DNA from: Novosphingobium fluoreni
GTDB lineage: Bacteria; Pseudomonadota; Alphaproteobacteria; Sphingomonadales; Sphingomonadaceae
DNA: 64,000 nt
Reading direction: 5' to 3'
Assembly (NCBI RefSeq): GCF_014196615.1
Contig: NZ_JACIDY010000004.1
Location: 124,001-188,000, forward strand
In this document: positions 1 to 7,955 of the stretch, in pieces
How positions within the stretch are numbered: position 1 is the stretch's first letter
How the letters are laid out: every line of letters starts with the position of its first letter
Notes under the pieces: generated by a model
Seen by the model: only the letters and a program-made list of their open reading frames with translations
Databases searched by the model: none
Told to the model about the DNA's origin: nothing
Translations under genes and position numbers: made by a program

Positions 1-183
1 GCTGCCGGCATCACGCCGCCTTTCGACCTGGATATCGGGATAAGGCTGACGTTTGGAATGATGGGAAGTGCGGTCTTGATGCGGGACTGGCTGTTCCCAC
101 CTGGCGATGGCGCCCGCGATCACATCCTCGCCGCTAGCGAGGAGATCGTCCGCCGTGCACTGCGGGTACCTCCCAAGACGTGA
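1..183 (+). CDS. TetR/AcrR-like regulator, C-terminal fragment (cut by window edge)
   Basis: An open frame runs in from the left edge and stops at TGA 181-183, giving 60 residues. The stretch with a Gly-Met-Met turn, then Arg-Asp-Trp-Leu-Phe, then a helix ending in Ile-Val-Arg-Arg-Ala-Leu looks like the last two helices of a TetR-family ligand-binding domain. The DNA-binding half lies outside the window, so the family call is tentative. It converges on the minus-strand operon that ends at 243 and could regulate that or another unit. It is cut by the window, not visibly broken. Confidence 0.45.
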   Translation, partial: AAGITPPFDLDIGIRLTFGMMGSAVLMRDWLFPPGDGARDHILAASEEIVRRALRVPPKT

Positions 184-242
184 TGGGATCGTAGCAGTGC
201 GCCCGACATAGGCTTGACGAGATCAAGCAAATCCCGACTTAA

Positions 243-665
243 TCACAGCATTCCGCGCTCTTCCGAGGTCCTTGTTTCGGTATCGATGCCCAGTTCGCGC
301 AGCACTTCGACGATCGCTGTTGTTGCGGAAGCTACGGCGGGAAAACCTACATAGGGCAAAGTCTGGATCAAGGCCTCTTCGATATCGCGCGCGGTCAAGC
401 CATTGCGGATGCCGATGCGGATATGGTTCTTCAGTTCGAGAATCTGGCGCTGGGCTATCAGCACGCCGATCACCACAAGGCTACGCTGCTTACGTTCCAG
501 ACCGTCACGGCCCCAGACATCGGCAAAGGCGTAATGCGTGGCCATTTGCGCGATGGCGCTGCCAAAGCCGTTGGAAGCCATCGCATCGCGCATTTTTGCC
601 GATGCACCTTCGCCCATCAATTCGTCGAAGACCTGCAGGCCGCGCTCGGTCCGGTCGTTCTTCAT
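243..665 (-). CDS. Carboxymuconolactone decarboxylase (CMD)-like protein
   Basis: 140 residues, all-alpha CMD fold. The core (about residues 55-110) has the family pattern Glu-Arg-Lys-x-Arg-Ser, Glu-Leu-Lys-Asn-His, a Gly-Leu-Thr turn and a closing Gly-Phe-Pro-Ala-Val helix. It lacks the Cys-x2-Cys pair of AhpD-type peroxidase members, so it sits with the gamma-carboxymuconolactone decarboxylase side of the family. The start is ATG 665, placed by AGGAG seven bases upstream; longer readings run into the upstream gene. It is last of four minus-strand genes (SDR, OYE, SnoaL-like, CMD), 28 bases after the SnoaL-like gene. Co-transcription suggests a step on a ring-cleavage or lactone intermediate, but the substrate is unknown. 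Confidence 0.85.
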   Translation of the reverse strand: MKNDRTERGLQVFDELMGEGASAKMRDAMASNGFGSAIAQMATHYAFADVWGRDGLERKQRSLVVIGVLIAQRQILELKNHIRIGIRNGLTARDIEEALIQTLPYVGFPAVASATTAIVEVLRELGIDTETRTSEERGML

Positions 666-693
666 ATCATTGCTCCTGAAGCAGTGAACCCTG

Positions 694-1278
694 TCATGCC
701 TTGTCCCCTGAATGCCCGACCGGAAGACGCGTGATTTTCGCCACATCCTCCGCGCTCGATTTTTCCCAGAAGCCGGCCCAGGTCGGGAAATCCTGTGGCA
801 GATGCGGCAAGCGATCCGACCATCGATCCCACAACTGGAAAGGCGCGCGCGGGCGGTCCAGCTCGTCCACCGAGTACCAATGCTTTTCGCTACGCCGTTC
901 GAAATACCAGCGGCCATCGCGGCGCACATAACGATCAAAATAAATGATCGCCATGGTCACCCACTCGTCACCATCTTCATGCTCTGCCCGGCAATAGACC
1001 GTGCCGGTCGCAGTATCATCGTCGATGAAGTCTACCGTGTGTCCGCAGATGAAGTGGATCGAGCGGTAAAAGGTGCGGACGCTGGGATCGATGAAAGTGC
1101 GCAGGGCTTCCCGGCCTTTGCCGCGCCTGCCGCAATCGACATCCTCAACGAACAGCCCGATCCAGGTGTCAATATCGCGGGCATCGACTGCGCGCGCGTA
1201 ACGGGTGGGCAACTCCGCGATTTCCATACGCGATTCGATGCGCTCGATCCGCTTTTCCAGCGATGTTGCCTCGGCCAT
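694..1278 (-). CDS. SnoaL-like / NTF2-fold protein
   Basis: 194 residues forming one cone-shaped alpha+beta domain of the SnoaL_4 type: an N-terminal helix (5-45) ending in Ile-Asp-Thr-Trp-Ile-Gly-Leu-Phe, then strands with Ser-Ile-His-Phe and Ala-Glu-His-Glu segments. Members act as small cyclases, isomerases, dehydratases or as oxygenase-accessory proteins on polyketide and steroid-like rings. The C-terminal tail rich in Trp and Pro (about 150-185) is longer than in minimal members. It lies between an OYE gene and a CMD gene in one operon, which supports a catabolic isomerase or dehydratase role. No specific reaction can be read from the sequence. Confidence 0.82.
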   Translation of the reverse strand: MAEATSLEKRIERIESRMEIAELPTRYARAVDARDIDTWIGLFVEDVDCGRRGKGREALRTFIDPSVRTFYRSIHFICGHTVDFIDDDTATGTVYCRAEHEDGDEWVTMAIIYFDRYVRRDGRWYFERRSEKHWYSVDELDRPRAPFQLWDRWSDRLPHLPQDFPTWAGFWEKSSAEDVAKITRLPVGHSGDKA

Positions 1279-1388
1279 TTGCTCTCCATCTTTCCGAATG
1301 CTTTTGTGGTCACTAGTTTCGCAGGCGAGCCATTGCCATCGGCCTTGCCGATGATCACAAGCGCGATACGAGCCAGAAAACCAAGCGC

Positions 1389-2555
1389 TCAGGTCAGGCG
1401 CTGGAGGCTGCCGTTGTCGAACGGCAAAAACGGCTCACCGCGTAGCGCCTTTGTAAGCCATGCGGGATCGTTCAGCAGTGAGCGGCCCACGCCGACCAAA
1501 TCGACCTCCCCCATCTCGAAACGAGCAATCACCTTGCCGAGATTGTCGGCAGCACCCGAACCGGAATCGATGTGATGGTCACGCTTGCCCTGGTCCAGGC
1601 CGACCCCGCCTACGCACATCCCGATCTTGCCCGTCAGCTTCTTGGCCCAACCACCCAGGTTCAGGGGCGATCCCTCAAAGATCGGTGTATCGAAATAACG
1701 CTGGCTACCGTCGAAAATGTCGACGCCGGCGTCGGCGATCGGGCCCAGAATTTCGCCCAGTTCCTCCGGCGTATCGGCAAGGCGAGCGTTGTAGTCCTGC
1801 ATCTTGAATTGTGAGAAGCGCAGCATGATCGGGAGGTCTTCGCCGATCTCGCGCCGGATCGCACGGACGACTTCAACGGCGAAGGTGGCGCGTTGACGAC
1901 GGTCGCCGCCCCAGCGGTCGGTACGCTGATTGGTGCCCGCCCACAGGAAGTTGTCGATCATGTAACCATGCGCGCCGTGGATCGCCACGCCATCAAAGCC
2001 TAGTCGTGCGGCGTTGGCGGCGCTGCGGGCATAGGCAGCGATGACATCGGCGATGTCATTCTCGCTCATCGGTTCGGTATCGGGTCGCAACCGTTCGACG
2101 TGGCCGGGCTCCAGGCTCACTTTGCCAAGCGGGCCCAAAACGCCTGAGGGGCGGCGCGGGCCGACCTCCGGGTCCGTGCTGTTGGCGGCATCGCGCATCG
2201 CGCCCTGGTGCCATAGCTGGGGGATGATCTTGCCGCCGGCATCGTGTACCGTATCCACAACCTTGCGCCACCCGGCCGAGGCGGCATCGCCATGAAGCAC
2301 CGGAACACCCGGCATATCGACTGCAGCACGATCGTCGATCCCGACGCCCTCGGTGACGATAAGGCCGACATGGTTTTCTGCGCGACGGCGATAATAGCCG
2401 ACGATTTCGTCATTAGGGACCCGGCCGGTCGCCTTCTCCCGCGTCATCGGCGCCATGACAATGCGGTTGGCCACTTTAAGGCCGCGTACCGACAGCGGGG
2501 TCATCAACGGGCGAAGGCGATCCTGGATGTCGGCGGGAGAAAAGGCATCAGCCAT
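1389..2555 (-). CDS. Old yellow enzyme family NADH:flavin oxidoreductase
   Basis: 388 residues, FMN-binding TIM barrel. Landmarks are the Met-Ala-Pro-Met-Thr-Arg loop (35-40), Gln-Leu-Trp-His-Gln (113-117), the substrate-binding pair His193/His196 in His-Gly-Ala-His-Gly-Tyr, and Arg-Trp-Gly-Gly-Asp (214-218). The family reduces C=C bonds conjugated to carbonyl or nitro groups using NAD(P)H. The His-x2-His pair is the variant found in many bacterial OYEs. It is second in the minus-strand operon, 30 bases after the SDR, implying enone reduction coupled to alcohol/ketone interconversion. A paralogue lies at 49232-50404. Confidence 0.93.
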   Translation of the reverse strand: MADAFSPADIQDRLRPLMTPLSVRGLKVANRIVMAPMTREKATGRVPNDEIVGYYRRRAENHVGLIVTEGVGIDDRAAVDMPGVPVLHGDAASAGWRKVVDTVHDAGGKIIPQLWHQGAMRDAANSTDPEVGPRRPSGVLGPLGKVSLEPGHVERLRPDTEPMSENDIADVIAAYARSAANAARLGFDGVAIHGAHGYMIDNFLWAGTNQRTDRWGGDRRQRATFAVEVVRAIRREIGEDLPIMLRFSQFKMQDYNARLADTPEELGEILGPIADAGVDIFDGSQRYFDTPIFEGSPLNLGGWAKKLTGKIGMCVGGVGLDQGKRDHHIDSGSGAADNLGKVIARFEMGEVDLVGVGRSLLNDPAWLTKALRGEPFLPFDNGSLQRLT

Positions 2556-2585
2556 GGTTTGATCCTGTTGAACGGAAATTATGGC

Positions 2586-3347
2586 TTAGAGCGACTGCCC
2601 GTCATCCAGTTCGAAAGAAGCGCCGGTGATGGTGCGCGCAGCGTCCGACAACAGCAGCATGATCGGGGGCAGCAAGTCAGCCGGCTCCATTGCCCGCTTG
2701 CGCGGGAAGCTTTCGATCAGGGCCTGGCCGGCAGGCGATGCCAGCCACTCACTATTCAGCTCAGTCGCGATCCATCCTGGGCAGACCACATTCACGTTGA
2801 TGCCCTTCTGCGCCCACTCTTTCGCCAGAGCCTTGCCCATCATCAGCACGGCGGCTTTCGAGGCGTTGTAGGCGACCAGCTTTTCCAGCACACGGTGCGA
2901 GCCCACCGAGCCGACAAGGACGATACGCCCGTCGCCCGATTGGGGCGAACCCGCCGCGATCATGCGCTTGGCGGCTTCACGAGCGGTGATGAACACGCCG
3001 CGCAGATTGACGTCCATCACCTTGTCGAACTCGGCGATCGGAATGCCCAGGGCCGAACTGGGATAGTTCATGCCTGCATTGGCGATGACCGAATTGACCG
3101 GACCGAGCGCGGCTTGAGCGGCGTCAAAGCCCGCGCTGACGGAAGCTTCATCGGCGACGTCCATTTCTACGGCGACTGCACGGCCGCCCTTGGCCTCGAT
3201 CTCGGCCTTCAAGTCAGCCAGACGATCCGCGCGGCGAGCGGCCAGGGCGACGGCAGCGCCATTCTCCGAAGCGGCACGGGCGAAGCAGGCGCCCAGGCCG
3301 GACGAGGCACCGGTGATGAGAACAACGCGATTGGAAAGGTCAGTCAT
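2586..3347 (-). CDS. SDR family oxidoreductase
   Basis: 253 residues, classical short-chain dehydrogenase. The cofactor motif Thr-Gly-Ala-Ser-Ser-Gly-Leu-Gly is at 12-19, Asn-Ala-Gly at 90-92, and the catalytic Ser (about 147), Tyr160 and Lys164 are all present. The paired Arg residues after strand 2 (Ala-Ala-Arg-Arg, 36-39) favour NADP(H). It is the first gene of the operon running to 243, so it is probably co-expressed with the OYE, SnoaL-like and CMD genes. It likely interconverts a secondary alcohol and a ketone on the cluster's substrate. The 507-base region upstream is shared with the divergent epoxide hydrolase. Confidence 0.92.
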   Translation of the reverse strand: MTDLSNRVVLITGASSGLGACFARAASENGAAVALAARRADRLADLKAEIEAKGGRAVAVEMDVADEASVSAGFDAAQAALGPVNSVIANAGMNYPSSALGIPIAEFDKVMDVNLRGVFITAREAAKRMIAAGSPQSGDGRIVLVGSVGSHRVLEKLVAYNASKAAVLMMGKALAKEWAQKGINVNVVCPGWIATELNSEWLASPAGQALIESFPRKRAMEPADLLPPIMLLLSDAARTITGASFELDDGQSL

Positions 3348-3854
3348 AAGTCTAAATGCTCGTGTCAGGAACGCTCACCGGCCGGCGGCAAGCCAACTGC
3401 AGCCGACTATCACGCTTCCATGCCCCACACGATCGCCATTGCGATCGTACGCGAGTGGAAATGGGCGCGGCCCTGCTTCTGTGACGATCAGGCCGGTAGC
3501 GGCTCGCGTCTTGAACGACGTGCCATGTCGCCGGCCGCTTCAACGCGGCGGAGACATTCCATCAGGCCGCGCGTAACAGGATCATCAACCGGATTGCACC
3601 GCGGCGGGAAGTTTTCCAGCAGTGCGACACTGTGTGACGCGCGCGCCTGGTCTTTATCTCTGATCTCGCTTTCGATCAGGAAGCAAGATGATATGCCGGA
3701 AAGGCTCACCGTTACGTTTCCGTCCGCGTACCGGCAATCTCATCCCATGGGATATGATATTTGCGGGCAAATTTCATCGCCGACGCGATCATTGGCGCGG
3801 ACCTCTGGCCCCATCGCGTTCGGCGGGGCAGGCAAGATGGACAGGAGAGATTGT
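3348..3854. other. Divergent intergenic region between SDR and epoxide hydrolase
   Basis: About 507 bases separate the two divergent operons and should hold both promoters. No open frame with convincing coding character was found; a 73-codon minus-strand frame (3488-3709) matches no family I recognise. The bases just before 3855 contain a good ribosome site. No clear palindromic operator was seen. Confidence 0.4.
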
Positions 3855-4955
3855 ATGAGCGTGCGGCCGTTTAAGATTGATGTGCCAGAGGCAGTGCTCG
3901 CCCGGATACAAACACGCCTCGCTGATACGCAGATCGGCTATGCCCCCAAGGCCAGGGATTGGACTTGGGGCACGGACAGAGACTACCTGGCCGAGTTCGT
4001 GGCCTATTGGCGTGAACATTATGATTGGCGCGCGCAGGAAGTGCTGCTGAATCAATATCCCCAATTCATGGCGGACGTTGATGGTATTGATATCCACTTC
4101 TACCACGTTCGGGGCGACGGATCGCAAGCTCTGCCGATCATCCTGACGCACGGGTGGCCGGGCTCGGTGATCGAATTTCTGGTTGTGATCCCGAAGCTGG
4201 TCGCGGCGGGGTTCGACGTGGTGGTGCCCTCCCTTCCCGGATACGGTTGGTCCGGACGCCCGGTCACGCCGATCGGCCCGGCAACAGTGGCTGCCATGTG
4301 GCGCAAGCTGATGGTCGATGTGTTGGGCTACCCGCGCTTCTTCGCACAGGGCGGGGACTGGGGCTCTGCAGTGACCCATCAGCTTGGCGTGACCCACGCG
4401 GACGTTGTCGCCGCGATCCATCTCAATTTCTTCATGGGGCCGTCGCCCAAATCTTCGGACGATCCCGAACTCGCCCAATACTGGCGGTCCGTCGGCGCGC
4501 TCATGCAGGAAGAAAGCGGATATCACCATCAGCAGAGTACTCGGCCGCAGACCTTGGGGCTGGCCCTTCACGACAACCCCGTAGGCTGGGCCAGCTGGCT
4601 TCTGGAGAAATTTCGCCGGTGGGGCGACACCGGCGGCGATATTGAGAGCCGATTCGAGAAGGATCATCTGATCACCAATATGATGGCCTATCTCGTGACG
4701 GAAAACGTCATTTCCTCCCTATGGATGTATTACGGCAGCAACCATGAGGCCCGCGCCGGGGGCAGGGTCGAGGTGCCAACCGGCCTCGCGCATTTCCCCG
4801 GCGAGTTCTACCCGATGCCCTCGCGCCGGTTGGCTGAACAGGCGTACAATGTGCAGCGTTGGAGCAAGATGTCCGCTGGTGGGCATTTCGCCGCGATGGA
4901 AGAGCCCGAGGCCTTCGCGGAAGATGTGATCGCTTTTTTTGGAGGTCGCTCATGA
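3855..4955 (+). CDS. Epoxide hydrolase (alpha/beta-hydrolase fold)
   Basis: 366 residues. The N-terminal epoxide hydrolase domain (1-90, with Trp-x-Trp-Gly-Thr) is followed by an alpha/beta hydrolase core. Visible catalytic elements are the oxyanion segment His-Gly-Trp-Pro-Gly (99-103), nucleophile Asp168 in Gly-Gly-Asp-Trp-Gly, and His344 in Gly-Gly-His-Phe. The enzyme opens epoxides to vicinal diols by a covalent ester intermediate and acts in the cytoplasm. The ATG at 3855 is chosen for its AGGAGAGA ribosome site; the frame is open far upstream, but that part is antisense to the SDR and OYE genes. Its stop overlaps the next start (ATGA), so it is translationally coupled to the crotonase. 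It probably handles a P450- or monooxygenase-derived epoxide. Confidence 0.93.
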   Translation: MSVRPFKIDVPEAVLARIQTRLADTQIGYAPKARDWTWGTDRDYLAEFVAYWREHYDWRAQEVLLNQYPQFMADVDGIDIHFYHVRGDGSQALPIILTHGWPGSVIEFLVVIPKLVAAGFDVVVPSLPGYGWSGRPVTPIGPATVAAMWRKLMVDVLGYPRFFAQGGDWGSAVTHQLGVTHADVVAAIHLNFFMGPSPKSSDDPELAQYWRSVGALMQEESGYHHQQSTRPQTLGLALHDNPVGWASWLLEKFRRWGDTGGDIESRFEKDHLITNMMAYLVTENVISSLWMYYGSNHEARAGGRVEVPTGLAHFPGEFYPMPSRRLAEQAYNVQRWSKMSAGGHFAAMEEPEAFAEDVIAFFGGRS

Positions 4956-5680
4956 CCGAAGTCTTGCTGAAACAGGAGCCGGCTGAGGGCGTTCTGATGT
5001 TGACGCTCAATCGTCCGGCCGCGCGCAATGCGATCGATCTTGGGCTTCTTGATGCTCTGACAAACGCCTTTGCCGATTTTCGAGACGATGCGCGTTGGCG
5101 TGTCGCTATCCTCACGGGTACGCCGCCCGCGTTCTGCGCCGGGCTGGATCTCAAAACCTTCTCCGTGCCCGACGCGCCGCGTCATTTGGTGACCGAGCTA
5201 ATCACGTCGATCCCCCATCTGGGCAAGCCGATTATCGCCGCGGTCAGTGGATCGGCATTTACCGGCGGACTAGAGATGGTGCTGGCCTGCGATTTCGCGA
5301 TCGCAGCAGAAGAAGCGCGCTTCGCTGATACCCATGCCAAGATCGGCGCGCTTTCTGGAAGTGGCATGGGATCGCGGCTGCCGCACAGGGTCGGCACGGC
5401 CTGGGCGAAGCAAATGATGCTGACGTGTGCCCCGATCGATGCGGCTACCGCGTTGCGCATCGGCTTGGTCAACGAAGTCATGCCCGCCGAGGCGCTGGTC
5501 AGCCGGGCGGTGACTTTGGCCACGCAGATCGCTGCGCACGATCCCGAATTGATCGCAACTGCGCGAGGTGTGGTGGATGATGCGGCCAACCTGACATTGG
5601 CCGAGGCGACTCGGATCGAGCAGGCAGCCTTGGCCAAGCGCAAAGCCCGCGGCGCGATGTCCTGGAATACGACGCTTTAA
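4952..5680 (+). CDS. Enoyl-CoA hydratase/isomerase family protein
   Basis: 242 residues, crotonase fold. The CoA oxyanion hole is formed by Phe-Cys-Ala-Gly-Leu-Asp (61-66) and Thr-Gly-Gly-Leu-Glu (104-108). Glu108 aligns with the first catalytic Glu of hydratases, but the second Glu is replaced by the Thr-His of Asp-Thr-His (126-128), so a plain hydratase reaction is not assured. The ATG at 4952 overlaps the epoxide hydrolase stop by four bases and follows GGAGG. At 242 residues it is slightly short, with a C-terminal helix ending in Ser-Trp-Asn-Thr. Likely acts on a CoA ester in the same operon. Confidence 0.88.
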   Translation: MTEVLLKQEPAEGVLMLTLNRPAARNAIDLGLLDALTNAFADFRDDARWRVAILTGTPPAFCAGLDLKTFSVPDAPRHLVTELITSIPHLGKPIIAAVSGSAFTGGLEMVLACDFAIAAEEARFADTHAKIGALSGSGMGSRLPHRVGTAWAKQMMLTCAPIDAATALRIGLVNEVMPAEALVSRAVTLATQIAAHDPELIATARGVVDDAANLTLAEATRIEQAALAKRKARGAMSWNTTL

Positions 5681-5698
5681 GGCCTGAAAAGGCACAAG

Positions 5699-5875
5699 AT
5701 GACGTTCGCATCGAGCTTCGACCCGCTTTCGTCTGAAGCCCTGGCTAATTTGGGCACGCATTATCCCACGCTTGCGCGAAGTTCGCCTTGTCACCCTCTG
5801 GAGACGGACTGCCATCCGTTCCGGATCACCAGCGAATACGCTGAGATCAAGGATGAGACACCGCGCGCGGAGTAA
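5699..5875 (+). pseudogene. Cytochrome P450 N-terminal fragment
   Basis: 58 codons with a good ribosome site (AAAAGG, six bases before the ATG). The product begins like many sphingomonad P450s: Phe-Asp-Pro-Leu-Ser near residue 7, Tyr-Pro-Thr-Leu-Ala-Arg near 22, Cys near 31, then His-Pro-Phe and Ser-Glu-Tyr-Ala-Glu-Ile-Lys-Asp (44-52), matching the usual stretch before helix B. It stops there; helix I, the Glu-x2-Arg motif and the heme loop are absent. It lies between a crotonase and the KstD-like gene in one operon, so it is probably still transcribed. Most likely a deletion remnant; a small functional protein is possible but less likely. Confidence 0.6.
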
Positions 5876-5935
5876 TGTTGCGTTCACTGCATATCGGTGA
5901 TTAAATCAATGAACACATTTAGAGAGAGGTTGCCC

Positions 5936-7663
5936 GTGGCACTGCCCGCCCCCGAATCCCTGAAGCTCGAAAACGAGTATGACTTCATCATCGTCGGCAG
6001 CGGCGGCGGTTCGATGGCGGCGGCGCTCTTTGCCAAAAAGGCGGGGCTCAATCCCGTGATTCTGGAAAAGCTCGACAAGATCGGCGGATCGACCGGTTTT
6101 TCCGGCGGGGTATGGTGGGTTCCCAACAATCACGTGATCAAGCGGCACGGCGTGCATGATACGAAGGAACTGGCAAACCGCTACATGGATGCCACTGTCG
6201 ATTTTGTCGGCAAGGGCACTACGCCGCAACGGCGCGAAGCCTTCCTGGAAGAGGGGCCGGAAATGGTCCAGTTCCTGGAAGACGAAGGCATGAAGTTTGA
6301 GTTTCCGGATGGCTGGGCGGATTACTACGATGAACGCGATGGTGGCCAGCCCCGTGGTCGCTCTCTGGTAGCCGAGCCTTTCGACTTGCGTGATCTCGGG
6401 CCGTGGGCGGACAAGGTCTCGCTCTACGCGCCTTTCACCGGAGTGCCGTTCAACGCGCTGACGATGATGAAGATGCTGATGTTCAAGCGGACGATGGCGG
6501 CGAAGAGAACGTTGGGCAAAGTGCTGTTTGCGATGGCGCGGAACAAGGTGTTGGGTCGGCGGATCGTGGCGGCAGGCGGGGCGATCCAGTCCCGGATGCT
6601 GCAAATGACGCTGAAGCGCGGTATTCCGGTGTTCTCCGGTTTCGCCACCGATCATCTGGTTGAAGAGGACGGCCGCGTCGTGGCGGTGGAGGGCATGTAC
6701 CAGGGCAAGCGTGTGATGGTACGCAGCCGCCACGGCATCCTGCTGAATGTCGGTGGGTTCTCACGCAATCATGAGATGCGCCAGAAGTATCAGCGCGGGC
6801 CAATCACGGCGAAATGGACGAACGCCAATCCCGGTGACACGGGCGAAATGATCGAAGAGATGATCCGCCTGGGCGCGGATACCGAAAATCTGGACCTTGC
6901 CGTGTGGGTGCCGACGTCTCTTACAGCCGATGGGAAAAACCCGACCGGCGCCATTGGCAAAGACGGATCACCTTTCCCGTTCATGCATAACGCCGATGTC
7001 GCCATTCCGCATTATATGTGGGTGGACAAGACCGGAAATCGTTTTGTCAACGAAGCCAGCTCTTACATGGAACTAGGCGAAAAGATGTATGAGAAGGGCG
7101 CAATCCCGGCGTTTGCCGTCTTCGATGATCGCGCGATGAAGAACTATGCCTACGGCAACTTGTTGCCAGGAATGAAGCCGGTGAAGAAGTGGCTTGAGGA
7201 AGGGTTCCTCGTCAAGGCAGATACGATTGAGGAACTTGCTGAGAAAGCGGGGATCGATCCGGCGGGTCTGGCCGCGCAAGTGGCGCGTTACAACCATTTC
7301 GCTAAAACCGGTGTGGACGAGGAATTCCACAAGGGAGAACGAGAATACGATCGCTTCCGCGGCGACCCGACGCACAAGCCGAACCCGTGCGTCGGCGCGA
7401 TCTCCAAGGGGCCTTTCTATGCCACGCGCATGTATCCGGGCGACGTCGGCACTTTCGGTGGCGTCGTCACCGACGAGCGAGCTCGGGTGCTGCGCAAGGA
7501 CAGTTCGGTCATCGAAGGCCTTTACGCGACGGGTAATTCCACTTCGTCGGTAATGGGCCGCACCTATCCGGGGGCCGGCGCCAGCATCGCGCCATCGTTC
7601 GTCTTTGGATACATCGCCGCCAAGGATGTTCTGAAGAAATCCCACAACGCCTCTATGCATTAA
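5936..7663 (+). CDS. FAD-dependent 3-ketosteroid-delta1-dehydrogenase-like oxidoreductase
   Basis: 575 residues. The FAD-binding Rossmann motif Val-Gly-Ser-Gly-Gly-Gly-Ser is at 20-26, followed by Glu-Lys and the Gly-Gly-Ser-Thr-Gly-Phe-Ser-Gly-Gly segment (50-58) typical of the fumarate reductase/KstD group. The C-terminal Tyr544-Pro-Gly-Ala-Gly548 motif, then Phe-Gly-Tyr-Ile-Ala-Ala, matches the catalytic end of 3-ketosteroid delta1-dehydrogenases. These enzymes desaturate the C1-C2 bond next to a ring ketone. GTG 5936 is preferred for its GAGAGAGG ribosome site; ATG 5909 is an in-frame alternative. Its operon (epoxide hydrolase, crotonase, Rieske oxygenase) fits ring attack on an alicyclic ketone. 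The true substrate may not be a steroid. Confidence 0.85.
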   Translation: MALPAPESLKLENEYDFIIVGSGGGSMAAALFAKKAGLNPVILEKLDKIGGSTGFSGGVWWVPNNHVIKRHGVHDTKELANRYMDATVDFVGKGTTPQRREAFLEEGPEMVQFLEDEGMKFEFPDGWADYYDERDGGQPRGRSLVAEPFDLRDLGPWADKVSLYAPFTGVPFNALTMMKMLMFKRTMAAKRTLGKVLFAMARNKVLGRRIVAAGGAIQSRMLQMTLKRGIPVFSGFATDHLVEEDGRVVAVEGMYQGKRVMVRSRHGILLNVGGFSRNHEMRQKYQRGPITAKWTNANPGDTGEMIEEMIRLGADTENLDLAVWVPTSLTADGKNPTGAIGKDGSPFPFMHNADVAIPHYMWVDKTGNRFVNEASSYMELGEKMYEKGAIPAFAVFDDRAMKNYAYGNLLPGMKPVKKWLEEGFLVKADTIEELAEKAGIDPAGLAAQVARYNHFAKTGVDEEFHKGEREYDRFRGDPTHKPNPCVGAISKGPFYATRMYPGDVGTFGGVVTDERARVLRKDSSVIEGLYATGNSTSSVMGRTYPGAGASIAPSFVFGYIAAKDVLKKSHNASMH

Positions 7664-7955
7664 GTTCGGATGGGAACGATCGATGCTCGGTATAAGGCTC
7701 GCGAAGGGGTAGCGAGGGCTTAAGCCAGGTCGCGCCACGGCCCAACTCAAGTCCGGCAGCGACAGGGATGCAAATCAACGTCTACATGATATCTGCCGGG
7801 GCGAACGCTTGTACAGCACGCATGAAGGTTCGATATGCTGCATCGTTCGAGCTCGGAATTTGGTCACCGTCCCCTACCTCTGGTTGAAAGGTAGAAAAAG
7901 TGATCGGACCCGCGAAGTTTAAGGCGCCTTTGGGCGTGCAGGAAGGAAAGCAGAT

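Noticed and set aside
3488-3709. 73-codon minus-strand frame in the SDR/epoxide hydrolase gap
   Set aside because: No ribosome site, no family resemblance; likely chance.
2244-3854. Open plus-strand frame extending the epoxide hydrolase by over 500 codons
   Set aside because: It is antisense to the SDR and OYE genes, has no family features, and a good ribosome site marks the ATG at 3855.
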